From Prevotella merdae (lineage in GTDB: Bacteria; Bacteroidota; Bacteroidia; Bacteroidales; Bacteroidaceae): a stretch of 9,390 nucleotides of DNA. The position numbers and the translations under genes are program-made. Positions 1-7,178 of the stretch are shown here, in pieces (within the stretch, counting starts at the first letter, position 1; every line of letters begins with the position of its first letter). The stretch lies in the NCBI RefSeq assembly GCF_900290275.1, contig NZ_LT985323.1, positions 1,148,518-1,157,907 on the forward strand. Reading direction: 5' to 3'. A model generated the notes under the pieces. That model saw only the letters and a list, made by a program, of their open reading frames with translations, did not search any database and was not told where the DNA came from.

Positions 1-288
1 CTTGTGCGATCTTTGGTTTACCTCTTCGACAGACCGATTCTACCTTTTTACAACAAAGGTACGAAACTGTCTTTAGCAATCATAGTTTTACCTTGATTAT
101 TTAGCCTAATTGCTTTCTTCTGCAAACTTAGAGTGTGGTCTGTGCATTCTGTGGGAATTACAAGCAAAGGAGATACAAGTACAAGAGCCTATCCCCGATA
201 AACTGCAATTTACAATTCTATCACTCCAAATTCCGGATGAACCTTATTTAATTATTGTGGTTGTTTGGCTTTTAGTATAAGTGAAAGC
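1..288. other. Gene-free left flank
   Basis: I see no convincing gene here. The stretch is AT-rich and broken by stops in most frames. A frame on the plus strand stays open from about 110 to 280 but has no ATG and no family that I recognise. The only structured element is a possible minus-strand -7 box at 54-61, which would drive a gene lying to the left of the window. The right side abuts the mdh terminator. Confidence 0.5.
54..61 (-). promoter_or_regulatory. Possible -7 box for a gene left of the window
   Basis: On the minus strand these bases read TACCTTTG, an exact match to the Bacteroidetes -7 consensus TAnnTTTG. Transcription would start near position 49 and leave the window. No TTTG is seen 19-21 bp upstream; the nearest similar element is ATTG at 77-80 with a spacer of only 15 bp. 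There is no ATG on the minus strand between the box and the window edge, so the gene itself would begin outside. Confidence 0.3.
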
Positions 289-323
289 AAAAAAAACCGA
301 GCCTCGCAAACAGCGAGACCCGG
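289..323 (-). terminator. Rho-independent terminator of mdh
   Basis: On the minus strand, 35 bases after the mdh stop codon, an 11-bp stem (arms 313-323 and 297-307, two G-U pairs) closes a 5-base loop (308-312). It is followed directly by eight T (289-296). Stem, short loop and T-run make this a standard intrinsic terminator for transcription coming out of mdh. Confidence 0.85.
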
Positions 324-358
324 CTATATTTGTTCGAGTTTTTTTAACTCTCTTGTTA

Positions 359-1351
359 TTAGAGGTTAGGGTTCAACTCGTTCCACTTCTCAACAGCAGG
401 AACGATGCCAAGCTCTACAATCTCATCGCGCATCTTGCAGAGGTGCTCGTACGACTTAGCGAGGCTTGCCATCTCCTCCTCAGTGCCAGCAGGCTCTGTG
501 AAGTGAACACCAGTCTTGTCGATAGTAGAAGGCATAGCCATCATTACGTTCTTGAAGCCGCACTTGTCGCAGTTTACATAGCAACCTGCTGGCAATGTGA
601 ACTTCTCGCCACCCATAGCAGCCTCAATCATCTTAACAGCGTTGTAGGCAGGGCTCTGGAATGAAGAGCGGCCACGAAGCTTGATGATGTTAGAGCCACC
701 CTGTACTGTGTGGTGCTTGATCTCCTCCCAACGCTCGTCAGAAAGACCCATCTCTGAGAGAGGTTTGCCGTCTACCTTAACCTGCGAAGCAAATACAGCC
801 ATCTGCTCGCCGTGGCCACCGTATGTGTGAGCGCCAGTTACCTTGTCCTGCTGTACGCCGAACTCAAGGGCGAGAGCCTGCTGCAAACGTGTAGAGTCAA
901 GAGCAGCAAGTGATGTGAGCTGGTTTGGCTTCAAACCAGAGTGGATAAGGGCTGTAAGGGCTGTAACGTCAGCCGGGTTGAAGATAACAACAACGTGCTC
1001 TACGTCCGGGCAGTACTTCTTGATGTTGTCGCCGAACTCGGCAGCGATCTTGCAGTTACCCTTCAAGAGGTCCTCACGTGTCATGCCGTCCTTACGAGGA
1101 GCACCGCCAGAAGAGATGATGTACTTAGCGCCTGTGAAAGCCTCCTTAGGATCTACTGTATAAGAGAGGTTAGCACCAGGGAATGCGCATTGCTGCATCT
1201 CGTCGAATACACCGTGTACACCCGGCTCGTAGATGTCGTAAAGACAAATGTTAGGAGTAAGACCGAGCATAAGAGCGCTCTGTACCATGTTTGAACCAAT
1301 CATGCCGCCTGCACCGACGATCAAGAGTTTTTCGTTACTTAAAAATGCCAT
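359..1351 (-). CDS. mdh: NAD-dependent malate dehydrogenase
   Basis: Cytoplasmic enzyme that interconverts malate and oxaloacetate with NAD(H). In succinate-forming anaerobes it supplies malate to the fumarate/succinate branch. The 330-residue protein has a Rossmann N-domain with GAGGMIG at residues 13-19 and Asp39 at the end of the second strand, as expected for NAD rather than NADP. The substrate loop APRKDGMTR (84-92) supplies Arg86 and Arg92. Asn125-Pro126, the relay Asp152 with Arg155, and catalytic His180 (in GGHGE) are all present. Length is near that of the LDH/MDH family. The ATG start is supported by a promoter 80-110 bp upstream and by the Rossmann strand beginning at residue 8. 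The leader has no Shine-Dalgarno sequence, as is usual in Bacteroidetes. The gene is monocistronic as far as can be seen, with its own terminator and a 178-bp gap from clpA. Confidence 0.96.
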   Translation of the reverse strand: MAFLSNEKLLIVGAGGMIGSNMVQSALMLGLTPNICLYDIYEPGVHGVFDEMQQCAFPGANLSYTVDPKEAFTGAKYIISSGGAPRKDGMTREDLLKGNCKIAAEFGDNIKKYCPDVEHVVVIFNPADVTALTALIHSGLKPNQLTSLAALDSTRLQQALALEFGVQQDKVTGAHTYGGHGEQMAVFASQVKVDGKPLSEMGLSDERWEEIKHHTVQGGSNIIKLRGRSSFQSPAYNAVKMIEAAMGGEKFTLPAGCYVNCDKCGFKNVMMAMPSTIDKTGVHFTEPAGTEEEMASLAKSYEHLCKMRDEIVELGIVPAVEKWNELNPNL

Positions 1352-1433
1352 AATAAATAAGCTTTAATTATTTATGTTTATATAAATTATGATATACTTT
1401 TTTAGCCATGCCTCTTGTTTGAGGTTGGCACTG

Positions 1434-1464
1434 CAAAGATACATTTTTTTTTATTTACTGCAAA
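1434..1464 (-). promoter_or_regulatory. mdh promoter, Bacteroidetes sigma type
   Basis: Read on the minus strand, TTTG (1461-1464) is followed after exactly 19 bp by TATCTTTG (1434-1441). This matches the -33/-7 consensus of the Bacteroidetes primary sigma factor, and it is the best promoter in the window. It predicts a start near 1429 and a leader of roughly 75-80 bases, very AT-rich and without a Shine-Dalgarno sequence. An imperfect 16-bp palindrome overlaps the -33 box. Confidence 0.8.
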
Positions 1465-1477
1465 CGATATACCGTTT
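1462..1477. promoter_or_regulatory. Imperfect palindrome over the mdh -33 box
   Basis: AAACGATATACCGTTT is an 8+8 inverted repeat with one mismatched pair. It covers three of the four bases of the -33 TTTG of the mdh promoter and extends upstream. Its place suits a repressor operator, but it could equally be chance in AT-rich sequence or a weak hairpin past the end of clpA. Confidence 0.25.
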
Positions 1478-1529
1478 TTAAAGTGTTGTTAAATCTTAAT
1501 TTTTGATACCTTTTTATCGTTTTGTAATG

Positions 1530-3749
1530 TCAAGTTAGCACAATCTTGCCGTCGTGGGCTTCTGCCTTTGTCTTTCCGCCTTTGCGCAACTTGCCAAATA
1601 GTATCTCGCGCATAAGCAGAGGTTTGAGCATAGAGTCGACAGTACGATCTATCTGACGTGCTCCGTATTCGCGTGTGAAACCCTTTTCGAGCAACAACTC
1701 TTTGGCACTGTCTGCCACTGTAAGCTCCACATTCTTTTGTTGCAGTTTGTCGGTTAGTCGGCGTAACGACTTGTCGAGTATAAGTTGTGCCATATGGTTG
1801 TCCATATCGTTGAATACCACGATGTCGGTAAGGCGGTTGATGAATTCGGGCTTGAATGTCTTCTTCACCTGCGACATCATAGCCTCGCCTTTTGATGTGT
1901 TGCTGGCAAAGCCTATGTTGGCTTGCGACGCATGCTGTGCACCAGCATTTGATGTGAGTATGATAACCACGTTGCGGAAGTCGGCTTTCTGGCCACGGTT
2001 GTCCGTAAGCGATGCATAGTCCATTATCTGTAAAAAGATGTTGTATATATCGCTATGTGCCTTTTCAATCTCGTCGAACAGCAGCACGCAGTTGGGTGTC
2101 TTGCGTATGGCATCGGTAAGCAATCCGCCATCCTCGTAGCCCACATATCCGGCAGGCGAGCCTATTAGCTTGGATACGGCATGCTTCTCGGCATATTCGC
2201 TCATATCAAACCTAACGAGCTTAACGCCCAGTTGTGCAGCCAACTGGCGTGCCACTTCGGTTTTGCCTACACCAGTAGGTCCTACAAACAGCAGACTTGC
2301 CATAGGTTTAAGCTCGTCGCCAAGTCCGGCTTTAGCCATTTGCACAGCTTCCACAACGCTGTCTATAGCCTTGTCTTGTCCGTATATCTGTGCTCGCATA
2401 TTGTCGGCAAGCGTCAGCAATGTGTCGTTCTGTTGGGTGCGAAGCGCCTCGGCGTCAATCTTGCACATTTTTGCAAGAATGTTGTTAAGCAGGTTGTTGT
2501 CAACAGTTTGTCGTTTCTGTGTAGTTAGAGGATGAGTTTCGCGGTAGGCTCCAGCCTCGTCGATAAGGTCAATAGCCTTGTCGGGCAGAAAGCGGTCGCT
2601 AATGTGTTTGGCTGTAAGCTCCACTGCGTGCTCTATGCAACCCTTACTATACTTTACGCCATGAAACTTCTCGTAGCTGCCTTTAAGACCATTGAGTATT
2701 GCCACAGCCTCGTTGAGCGAAGGCTCAGGAATATCTATCTGTTGGAATCGGCGTACAAGCGACTTCTGCTTGGCAATGTAGCGGTTGTATTCCTCGTATG
2801 TGGTAGAGCCAATAAAGCGTATGGCACCATTTTCGAGATAAGGTTTGAGCATATTCGAAGCATCGAGAGCCGAGTCGCCATTGCGTCCGGCTCCAACAAG
2901 GTTGTGAATCTCGTCTATATATAATATGGCGTTGCCCTCGGCAGAAAGGCCGTCCATTACCTGCTTGATGCGCTTTTCGAAATCGCCTCTAAACTGTGTG
3001 CCCGCCACCATAGTGCCCATATCCATCATATATACCTTGGCACCTTTAAGTCGTTGGGGCACATCGCCACGCTCAATCATCGCAGTAAGTCCGTATACAA
3101 GAGCAGTCTTGCCCACTCCAGCCTCGCCAACGTGTAGTGGATTGTTCTTGTCTTTGCGGCACAACACTTGTATTGTTCGCTCCAGTTCGTTGTTTCGTCC
3201 TATTAGCGGATTGTGCTGAGTATATGTATCGTTAAGGCAAGTAACGAGCTGTCGCCAAGGAGCGTTGTTGAAGTCAAGTTCCTCTGTTTCGTCAATAGGC
3301 TCGTCAGTAGACACGTTGTCATCGTAATAGCACAGCATGGCTTCAAATAATTGTGCTTGCGATGAGCCAATCATGTCGTGCAAGATATATGCGGCAGAAG
3401 AGTCGTCGAGCATAAGCATAGCCGCCACGATATGTGGAATGTCTATGGTGTCTACCTCGGCATTCTGCGCCTGCTTCATTGCCAACGACATCATCTGTGT
3501 AAACTGTTCGGATCCCTCTATGGAATAATGTGCGTCGTCGGGCACTCTCTCCATCTGTTCTAATGTCTTTTGCAGATAGTTCTGCATGTCTTGTATCTGT
3601 ACGTTAACCTCGGATAATGAGTAGAAGAAGGGCAGTTGTTCGGTTATGGCATATAGCACGTGTTCGGGTGTAAGGAACTCGTGTCGCATTGTACCGCACA
3701 ACTCTATTGCTCGCTTAATGGCTGAGGCTGTGAAATTGCTATTTTTCAA
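1530..3749 (-). CDS. clpA: ATP-dependent Clp protease ATP-binding subunit ClpA
   Basis: AAA+ unfoldase that threads substrates, including those handed over by ClpS, into the ClpP peptidase. The 739 residues follow the ClpA plan: an N-domain (about 1-145), a first AAA+ module with Walker A GEAGVGKT (208-215), Walker B ILYIDE (275-280) and Arg finger region RR (333-334), and a second with GPTGVGKT (490-497) and VLLFDE (555-560). There is no long ClpB-type coiled-coil middle domain. An IGF tripeptide (612-614) sits where E. coli ClpA has its ClpP-docking IGL loop, so the protein should bind ClpP, which is not in the window. The start codon is TTG: no ATG lies between it and the upstream in-frame stop, and the next Met (residue 21) would cut into the N-domain. 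It follows clpS by 60 bp and stops at TGA. No terminator is visible after it. Confidence 0.96.
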   Translation of the reverse strand: MKNSNFTASAIKRAIELCGTMRHEFLTPEHVLYAITEQLPFFYSLSEVNVQIQDMQNYLQKTLEQMERVPDDAHYSIEGSEQFTQMMSLAMKQAQNAEVDTIDIPHIVAAMLMLDDSSAAYILHDMIGSSQAQLFEAMLCYYDDNVSTDEPIDETEELDFNNAPWRQLVTCLNDTYTQHNPLIGRNNELERTIQVLCRKDKNNPLHVGEAGVGKTALVYGLTAMIERGDVPQRLKGAKVYMMDMGTMVAGTQFRGDFEKRIKQVMDGLSAEGNAILYIDEIHNLVGAGRNGDSALDASNMLKPYLENGAIRFIGSTTYEEYNRYIAKQKSLVRRFQQIDIPEPSLNEAVAILNGLKGSYEKFHGVKYSKGCIEHAVELTAKHISDRFLPDKAIDLIDEAGAYRETHPLTTQKRQTVDNNLLNNILAKMCKIDAEALRTQQNDTLLTLADNMRAQIYGQDKAIDSVVEAVQMAKAGLGDELKPMASLLFVGPTGVGKTEVARQLAAQLGVKLVRFDMSEYAEKHAVSKLIGSPAGYVGYEDGGLLTDAIRKTPNCVLLFDEIEKAHSDIYNIFLQIMDYASLTDNRGQKADFRNVVIILTSNAGAQHASQANIGFASNTSKGEAMMSQVKKTFKPEFINRLTDIVVFNDMDNHMAQLILDKSLRRLTDKLQQKNVELTVADSAKELLLEKGFTREYGARQIDRTVDSMLKPLLMREILFGKLRKGGKTKAEAHDGKIVLT

Positions 3750-3809
3750 AGTCTTGTGTGTGTTATGTCGTGTTAGTGTATATTCTTATTAAAATAATGG
3801 TTCCCTATG

Positions 3810-4112
3810 CTATTCGGGCTTGCATTCAAGTCGCAAAGGAAAGTTGGCCTCGCGGGCCATAATTGTAGCCTTGCGCACCTTAGACTTGGCTATATCGTAG
3901 CTGTATACGCCAACGGTTGCGCTGCCATGATGGTGAACATCCAGCATTAAGGTCTCGGCTTCGGTAGTAGACTTAAAAAACACCGACTTGAGAATGTGCA
4001 CAACAAAGTCCATTGTGGTGAAGTCGTCGTTGTATATTATCACCTTGAATCGTTGTGGCTCTCGTATTTTTGTGTCGGTGCGGTCGCGTAGTGATGTCTG
4101 TTGGTTTGACAT
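3810..4112 (-). CDS. clpS: Clp protease adaptor ClpS
   Basis: Small cytoplasmic adaptor that binds bulky N-terminal residues (Leu, Phe, Tyr, Trp) and delivers the protein to ClpA. The 100-residue protein has a flexible N-terminal tail (about 1-20), which in the family enters the ClpA pore, then a compact domain. The ligand pocket is complete: NDD (28-30), Thr32, the gate residue Met34, and His60 in VHHHG, matching E. coli Asn34, Asp35, Asp36, Thr38, Met40 and His66. The ATG at 4110-4112 gives the usual length. It lies 50 bp after aat and 60 bp before clpA on the same strand. No separate minus-strand promoter is evident, so co-transcription from aat is likely. The stop is TAG. Confidence 0.96.
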   Translation of the reverse strand: MSNQQTSLRDRTDTKIREPQRFKVIIYNDDFTTMDFVVHILKSVFFKSTTEAETLMLDVHHHGSATVGVYSYDIAKSKVRKATIMAREANFPLRLECKPE

Positions 4113-4162
4113 ATCTTAGTGTATATTTGTTATAAATAATAAGACGATGATATATTTGTGCA

Positions 4163-4825
4163 TTAATAGTCGGACGACACAATCTTCATGTATTCGTCGT
4201 AGCTGATGTGTCGGCCACCCATTGACTTAAGATGTGGTGTCTCAAACTGGCAGTCTATAAGTTTGCCGCCATTCTGCTGCATAAACCTTGCAAGATGTAT
4301 AAGGGCTATCTTGCTGCCGTTAGGCACGAGCGAGAACATACTCTCGCCGAAGAAGCTTGAGCCTATAGCCACACCGTATAGTCCACCTACCAGTTGGTCG
4401 GTATGCTCATCCCACACCTCCACACTGTGTGCAAATCCTTGTTGGTGTAGTCTGGTGTAAGCCTCAATCATGTCTTTGCCCAACCATGCACCCTGCTCGT
4501 TGTAGCGCAGTTGTGAACAATTGTGTATTACGCCATCAAAATCGTTGTCGATAGTACATGTGTATTGTTCGGCATGCTGGTTGAGGAAGGTTCGCATAGA
4601 ATGCGACACGTGTATCTCGTCTGGGAATATTACAAAGCGGTTCATAGGGCAATACCAATGTATCTCGCGACAGTCGCGAAAGGAATACCATGGAAATATA
4701 CCGTTGGAGTAGGCAAGCAGCAAACGGTCTGTGCTCAAGTCGCCTCCTACGGCAAATAGTCCATCCGAATCGCCAAGCCTTGGATTAGGAAAAACTAAGC
4801 GTTTTTTGTCGAGTCTGTATATCAT
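4163..4825 (-). CDS. aat: Leucyl/phenylalanyl-tRNA--protein transferase
   Basis: Transfers Leu or Phe from aminoacyl-tRNA to proteins with N-terminal Lys or Arg, creating the N-degrons that ClpS reads. The 220-residue protein aligns with E. coli Aat over nearly its whole length: GGDLS (27-31), GIFPW (42-46), HSVEVW (133-138), GLYGV (148-152), GESMFS (160-165, Glu161 matching E. coli Glu156) and GGKLIDCQ (186-193, Gln193 matching Gln188). It lacks the short C-terminal extension of the E. coli enzyme. The ATG start matches the family N-terminus. A -7 box ends only four bases before that ATG, so the transcript may be leaderless. It is the first gene of the probable aat-clpS-clpA operon. Confidence 0.96.
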   Translation of the reverse strand: MIYRLDKKRLVFPNPRLGDSDGLFAVGGDLSTDRLLLAYSNGIFPWYSFRDCREIHWYCPMNRFVIFPDEIHVSHSMRTFLNQHAEQYTCTIDNDFDGVIHNCSQLRYNEQGAWLGKDMIEAYTRLHQQGFAHSVEVWDEHTDQLVGGLYGVAIGSSFFGESMFSLVPNGSKIALIHLARFMQQNGGKLIDCQFETPHLKSMGGRHISYDEYMKIVSSDY

Positions 4826-4829
4826 ACTG

Positions 4830-4837
4830 CAAATTTA
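4830..4837 (-). promoter_or_regulatory. -7 box directly in front of aat
   Basis: On the minus strand these bases read TAAATTTG, an exact TAnnTTTG match, followed by CAGT and then the aat ATG. By the usual geometry the transcript would start at or within a base or two of the A of the start codon. No TTTG is found 19-21 bp upstream, where the sequence is only AT-rich, so support is limited to the -7 element. Confidence 0.45.
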
Positions 4838-4924
4838 TAAAAAAACGACATCTTATTATTGTTTTATTCGTAGAAATCAACCTCATTACGTCGGGCAAGA
4901 TAGACAAGGCACGCAACTCTTTTA

Positions 4925-5325
4925 CTATTCGTTCAATGTCCAGCGTGTTCCGGGATTATCAGACAATACACGCATGCTTAGCTTGCCTTTACGGCAAGTG
5001 AGCACTGCCACTGTGGCATCCTTCTTATTGTATCCGCCTCCTACATATACCGGATAGCGGCATCCGTCAACACCATTTGGATAGAACTTGGCATTATGGG
5101 TGTGTGCGGCAAGTGCCACATTGAATGGTGCATGGCTAAGCATAGGACCCCATAAATCTGTGCAAGGACGATAGTTGTCGGTATTGCCGAATATGGGTAT
5201 ATGGCTTATAAGTACGTGATTGCGTGCCGACTTGAACTCACGACTCGACAATTCCTTCTTGATAAACTGCACTTGGTCGAGTCTTAGTTGAGTAAAGTCG
5301 TTCAGTCCGCCATATACAGGTATTA
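4925..5325 (-). pseudogene. Metallophosphoesterase, C-terminal remnant
   Basis: Remnant of a calcineurin-like metallophosphoesterase. The frame runs without a stop from about 5371 and becomes family-like from PVYGGLND (about 5300-5320), continuing through QVQFIKKEL to a TAG at 4925-4927, about 130 residues. It keeps ISHIPIFG and AAHTHN, the two C-terminal metal-binding His motifs (the family usually has GHTH in the second). The N-terminal half, which carries DxH, GDxD and GNH[DE], is absent, so it cannot form the di-metal site. There is no ATG; the only in-frame start codon nearby is a GTG at 5270-5272, inside the conserved stretch. The family-like sequence begins within a few bases of the carboxylesterase TAA (5326-5328), which suggests a deletion whose far end fell there. 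What I see is a C-terminal fragment; that it is non-functional is inference. Confidence 0.75.
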
Positions 5326-5445
5326 TTACTTCCAGAACAATTGGTCCATAATCTCGTAACGCTTCTCCATGTTAGGGTCTTCCTTAACAAATGTGTTGGC
5401 GTCGATCTGCAGAACCGGAGCTATAGCTTTGCCGTTGGTTGTAGG
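5326..5445 (-). pseudogene. In-frame tail of the carboxylesterase beyond a TGA
   Basis: Directly after the TGA (5446-5448) that ends the carboxylesterase, the same frame stays open for 39 codons to a TAA at 5326-5328. The translation (PTTNGKAIAPV..., ending in YEIMDQLFWK) is what type-B carboxylesterases carry at their C-terminus. Just before it, the family usually reads GLPxWP; here it reads GLIE-stop-P, so the TGA sits on the conserved Trp codon (TGG to TGA). The tail is thus the detached end of the upstream gene, not a separate gene. Confidence 0.8.
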
Positions 5446-6930
5446 TCATTCGATGAGGCCAAGACCATTAGGGTTGCCATTCTTAACGAAGTTGACGTAG
5501 TAGTTGCTGAAGATATCTGATATTGTGTAATCCTCAGGTTGCCAGTCGTACACGCGGTTAGTTGGCAGTGTACCCATGGCATACTCAATATCGGCAGAGT
5601 GAACTGCGCCAATATTCTTTGGAGCGGCAGGTGTGTCTGAGGTCTTATCCTGAACACCGCCAGCAAGACCTGCAACCTTGTCCTTCAATACCATGTCAGG
5701 ACGTGGGTGACAATAACGGTAGCGATATACTGGCTGTCCTCCAGTAAGCTTGTGCATATTGCCCCACTTCCATGTAGAATAGTCGAGGAAGATGTCACCG
5801 GCAAGATTGTTGCCTGGTTGTCCCATAACGTCGGCATCTGTGTTGAGGCCATAGAGCTTGAACAGTTCGTCGGTAGCATCGCCATAGATAGCGCGTGCTG
5901 CTTCTTTCATATTCTCGATTGTGGCTGGCTTGCCACGCAGAATGAACATGGCATTCATCTCCTGATTGTTGCCACCTATAAGCAATGGCACCTTAGTCTG
6001 CTCGCCATTGGCAAATACATCGTAGGGCTGCTTTGTCCAGAAGTATCCGTCGATGTTGTATGTAGGTACACTCTTTACACCTGCCTTCTTCATAAGCTCC
6101 TCGGCAGAGAGCGAACGCAATTCCTTAATATTCTTGCAGCCAATTTTTTTCGTCATTTCTAAGCCCTGGGTCTCAGCCTCCTTAAGTGTGGCAACCTTCT
6201 TTGTTCCAATAACCGAACCGCTTGAACCCATTGCCTGGGCGAACAATCCTTTGCACAAAGGTGATGCCATAAGCGAGCTAACCGACATTGAGCCTGCCGA
6301 CTCGCCTACGATAGTGATACGGTTAGGGTCGCCACCGAATGCTGCTATATTATCTTTTATCCATTTGATGGCAGCCACCTGATCGAGGAATCCATAATTG
6401 CCCGAACCCTTATACGATGTCTCCTTAGAGAGTTGCGGATGTGCAAAGAATCCGAATATGCCCTCGCGATAGTTGGCTGTAACTGATATGATGCCCTTGC
6501 GTGCCATAGCATCGCCTGCATATCTTGGCTCACTGCCGCTACCGCACATCAGACCACCACCATTGAAGTATATAAGTACAGGCAGATGCTCGTTCATTGT
6601 CTTTGCTGGTGTCCATACGTTAAGGTACAGACAGTCCTCACTCATCTTCTTAGTACCAAAGTTCATGTCGCCGAATAAATTCTCCTGCATAGGGTTTGGC
6701 CCATATTCTTTAGCTTGGCGTATGCCTTGCCATTTCTCTACTGGCTGTGGAGCCTTCCAGCGAAGATTGCCTACTGGAGGTGCTGCAAAGGGAATGCCCT
6801 TGAATGTTTTTATACCCGACTCGTTGATGCCCTCAAGTGTGCCTTCGGCAACGTTTACTCTTGTGGGTTGTTGTGCAAACAATACTCCTGTGAGCAATGT
6901 AAGCATAAATGTCAGAAATGATTTTCTCAT
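5446..6930 (-). CDS. Secreted type-B carboxylesterase, truncated by a TGA
   Basis: Alpha/beta-hydrolase of the carboxylesterase type-B family (COesterase). It starts with a Sec signal peptide (about residues 1-19, cut probable at FA-QQ), so it should act in the periplasm or outside. The substrate cannot be told from sequence. Visible are the type-B signature EDCLYLNVW (98-106), an oxyanion loop NGGG (123-126), the nucleophile elbow GESAGS with Ser211 within the full signature 198-213, a probable acid Glu324 (GGNNQE) and His444 (GAVHS), so the triad is intact in 494 residues. The start is ATG 6928-6930; an extension to a TTG at 6990 only adds residues before the signal peptide. The frame ends in a TGA at the conserved Trp and loses 40 C-terminal residues. 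With the tail it would be 534 residues, normal for the family. A truncated product could still fold poorly or retain activity. Confidence 0.88.
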   Translation of the reverse strand: MRKSFLTFMLTLLTGVLFAQQPTRVNVAEGTLEGINESGIKTFKGIPFAAPPVGNLRWKAPQPVEKWQGIRQAKEYGPNPMQENLFGDMNFGTKKMSEDCLYLNVWTPAKTMNEHLPVLIYFNGGGLMCGSGSEPRYAGDAMARKGIISVTANYREGIFGFFAHPQLSKETSYKGSGNYGFLDQVAAIKWIKDNIAAFGGDPNRITIVGESAGSMSVSSLMASPLCKGLFAQAMGSSGSVIGTKKVATLKEAETQGLEMTKKIGCKNIKELRSLSAEELMKKAGVKSVPTYNIDGYFWTKQPYDVFANGEQTKVPLLIGGNNQEMNAMFILRGKPATIENMKEAARAIYGDATDELFKLYGLNTDADVMGQPGNNLAGDIFLDYSTWKWGNMHKLTGGQPVYRYRYCHPRPDMVLKDKVAGLAGGVQDKTSDTPAAPKNIGAVHSADIEYAMGTLPTNRVYDWQPEDYTISDIFSNYYVNFVKNGNPNGLGLIE

Positions 6931-7004
6931 ACGTATAATGACTTTTATGTTTAAATTATATCTTTTCGTAGTTATCTGTTCAACTCTCAAATACTGCTTA
7001 TTTA

Positions 7005-7091
7005 GTTACAATCTACAAATTTACTCTTTTTCTGTTACAATCTACTATTTTATCCTTCTTCAGTTACAATTTACCTATACCTTATATATTT
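7005..7091. repeat. Three direct repeats at 29-bp spacing
   Basis: GTTACAATCTAC occurs at 7005-7016 and 7034-7045, and as GTTACAATTTAC at 7063-7074, exactly 29 bp apart each time. Each copy is preceded by a similar pyrimidine-rich 8-mer starting CTT. The copies lie upstream of the carboxylesterase, 75-145 bp from its ATG, on one side of a candidate -7 box. Regularly spaced direct repeats in such a place suggest binding sites for a regulator, though none is identified. Confidence 0.7.
7016..7023 (-). promoter_or_regulatory. Possible carboxylesterase -7 box
   Basis: The minus strand reads TAAATTTG here, an exact TAnnTTTG match about 85 bp before the carboxylesterase ATG. There is no TTTG at -33; instead the second GTTACAATCTAC repeat occupies 11-22 bp upstream and the third 40-51 bp upstream. 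A weak promoter helped by an activator on these repeats would fit. Confidence 0.35.
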
Positions 7092-7121
7092 TTTAAATTA
7101 AAATTGTCTTTAGTTTTTTAG

Positions 7122-7166
7122 AAGGGTGTGCCAAAACTTGCATATTGCTTATTTCGGCACTCCCTT
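7122..7166 (-). other. Hairpin after the GH3 remnant
   Basis: Arms 7122-7132 and 7156-7166 form an 11-bp stem with one mismatch around a 23-base loop. It begins 13 bases after the GH3 stop codon. On the minus strand it is followed by an A-rich run rather than T, so it is not a standard intrinsic terminator; it may still mark the transcript end or protect the 3' end. Confidence 0.35.
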
Positions 7167-7178
7167 ATTTGTGCTTTA

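Noticed and set aside
110..280. Open plus-strand frame of about 57 codons left of the mdh terminator
   Set aside because: It has no ATG, no recognisable family and ends in low-complexity hydrophobic codons. AT-rich chance is a simpler explanation.
281..664. Plus-strand open frame of 127 codons over the mdh terminator and 3' end
   Set aside because: It runs antisense through conserved mdh codons and through the terminator stem; it is a shadow of mdh.
4122..4158. Two plus-strand TAnnTTTG boxes between clpS and aat (4122-4129 and 4151-4158)
   Set aside because: They point into aat antisense, have no gene to serve and arise easily in AT-rich spacer.
3973..4182. Minus-strand open frame of 69 codons between aat and clpS
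   Set aside because: It overlaps clpS in another frame and has no family features; clpS is unambiguous.
5446..5448. TGA read as Trp (alternative genetic code)
   Set aside because: clpA ends at a TGA where the protein should end, and Trp codons in the other genes are TGG, so TGA acts as a stop here.
6931..6990. Carboxylesterase start at 6990
   Set aside because: That codon is TTG and would put 20 hydrophilic residues before a good signal peptide; ATG at 6930 fits better.
6473..7096. Plus-strand open frame of 207 codons
   Set aside because: It is antisense to the carboxylesterase signal peptide and signature motifs, then runs into the repeat region; no family is recognised.
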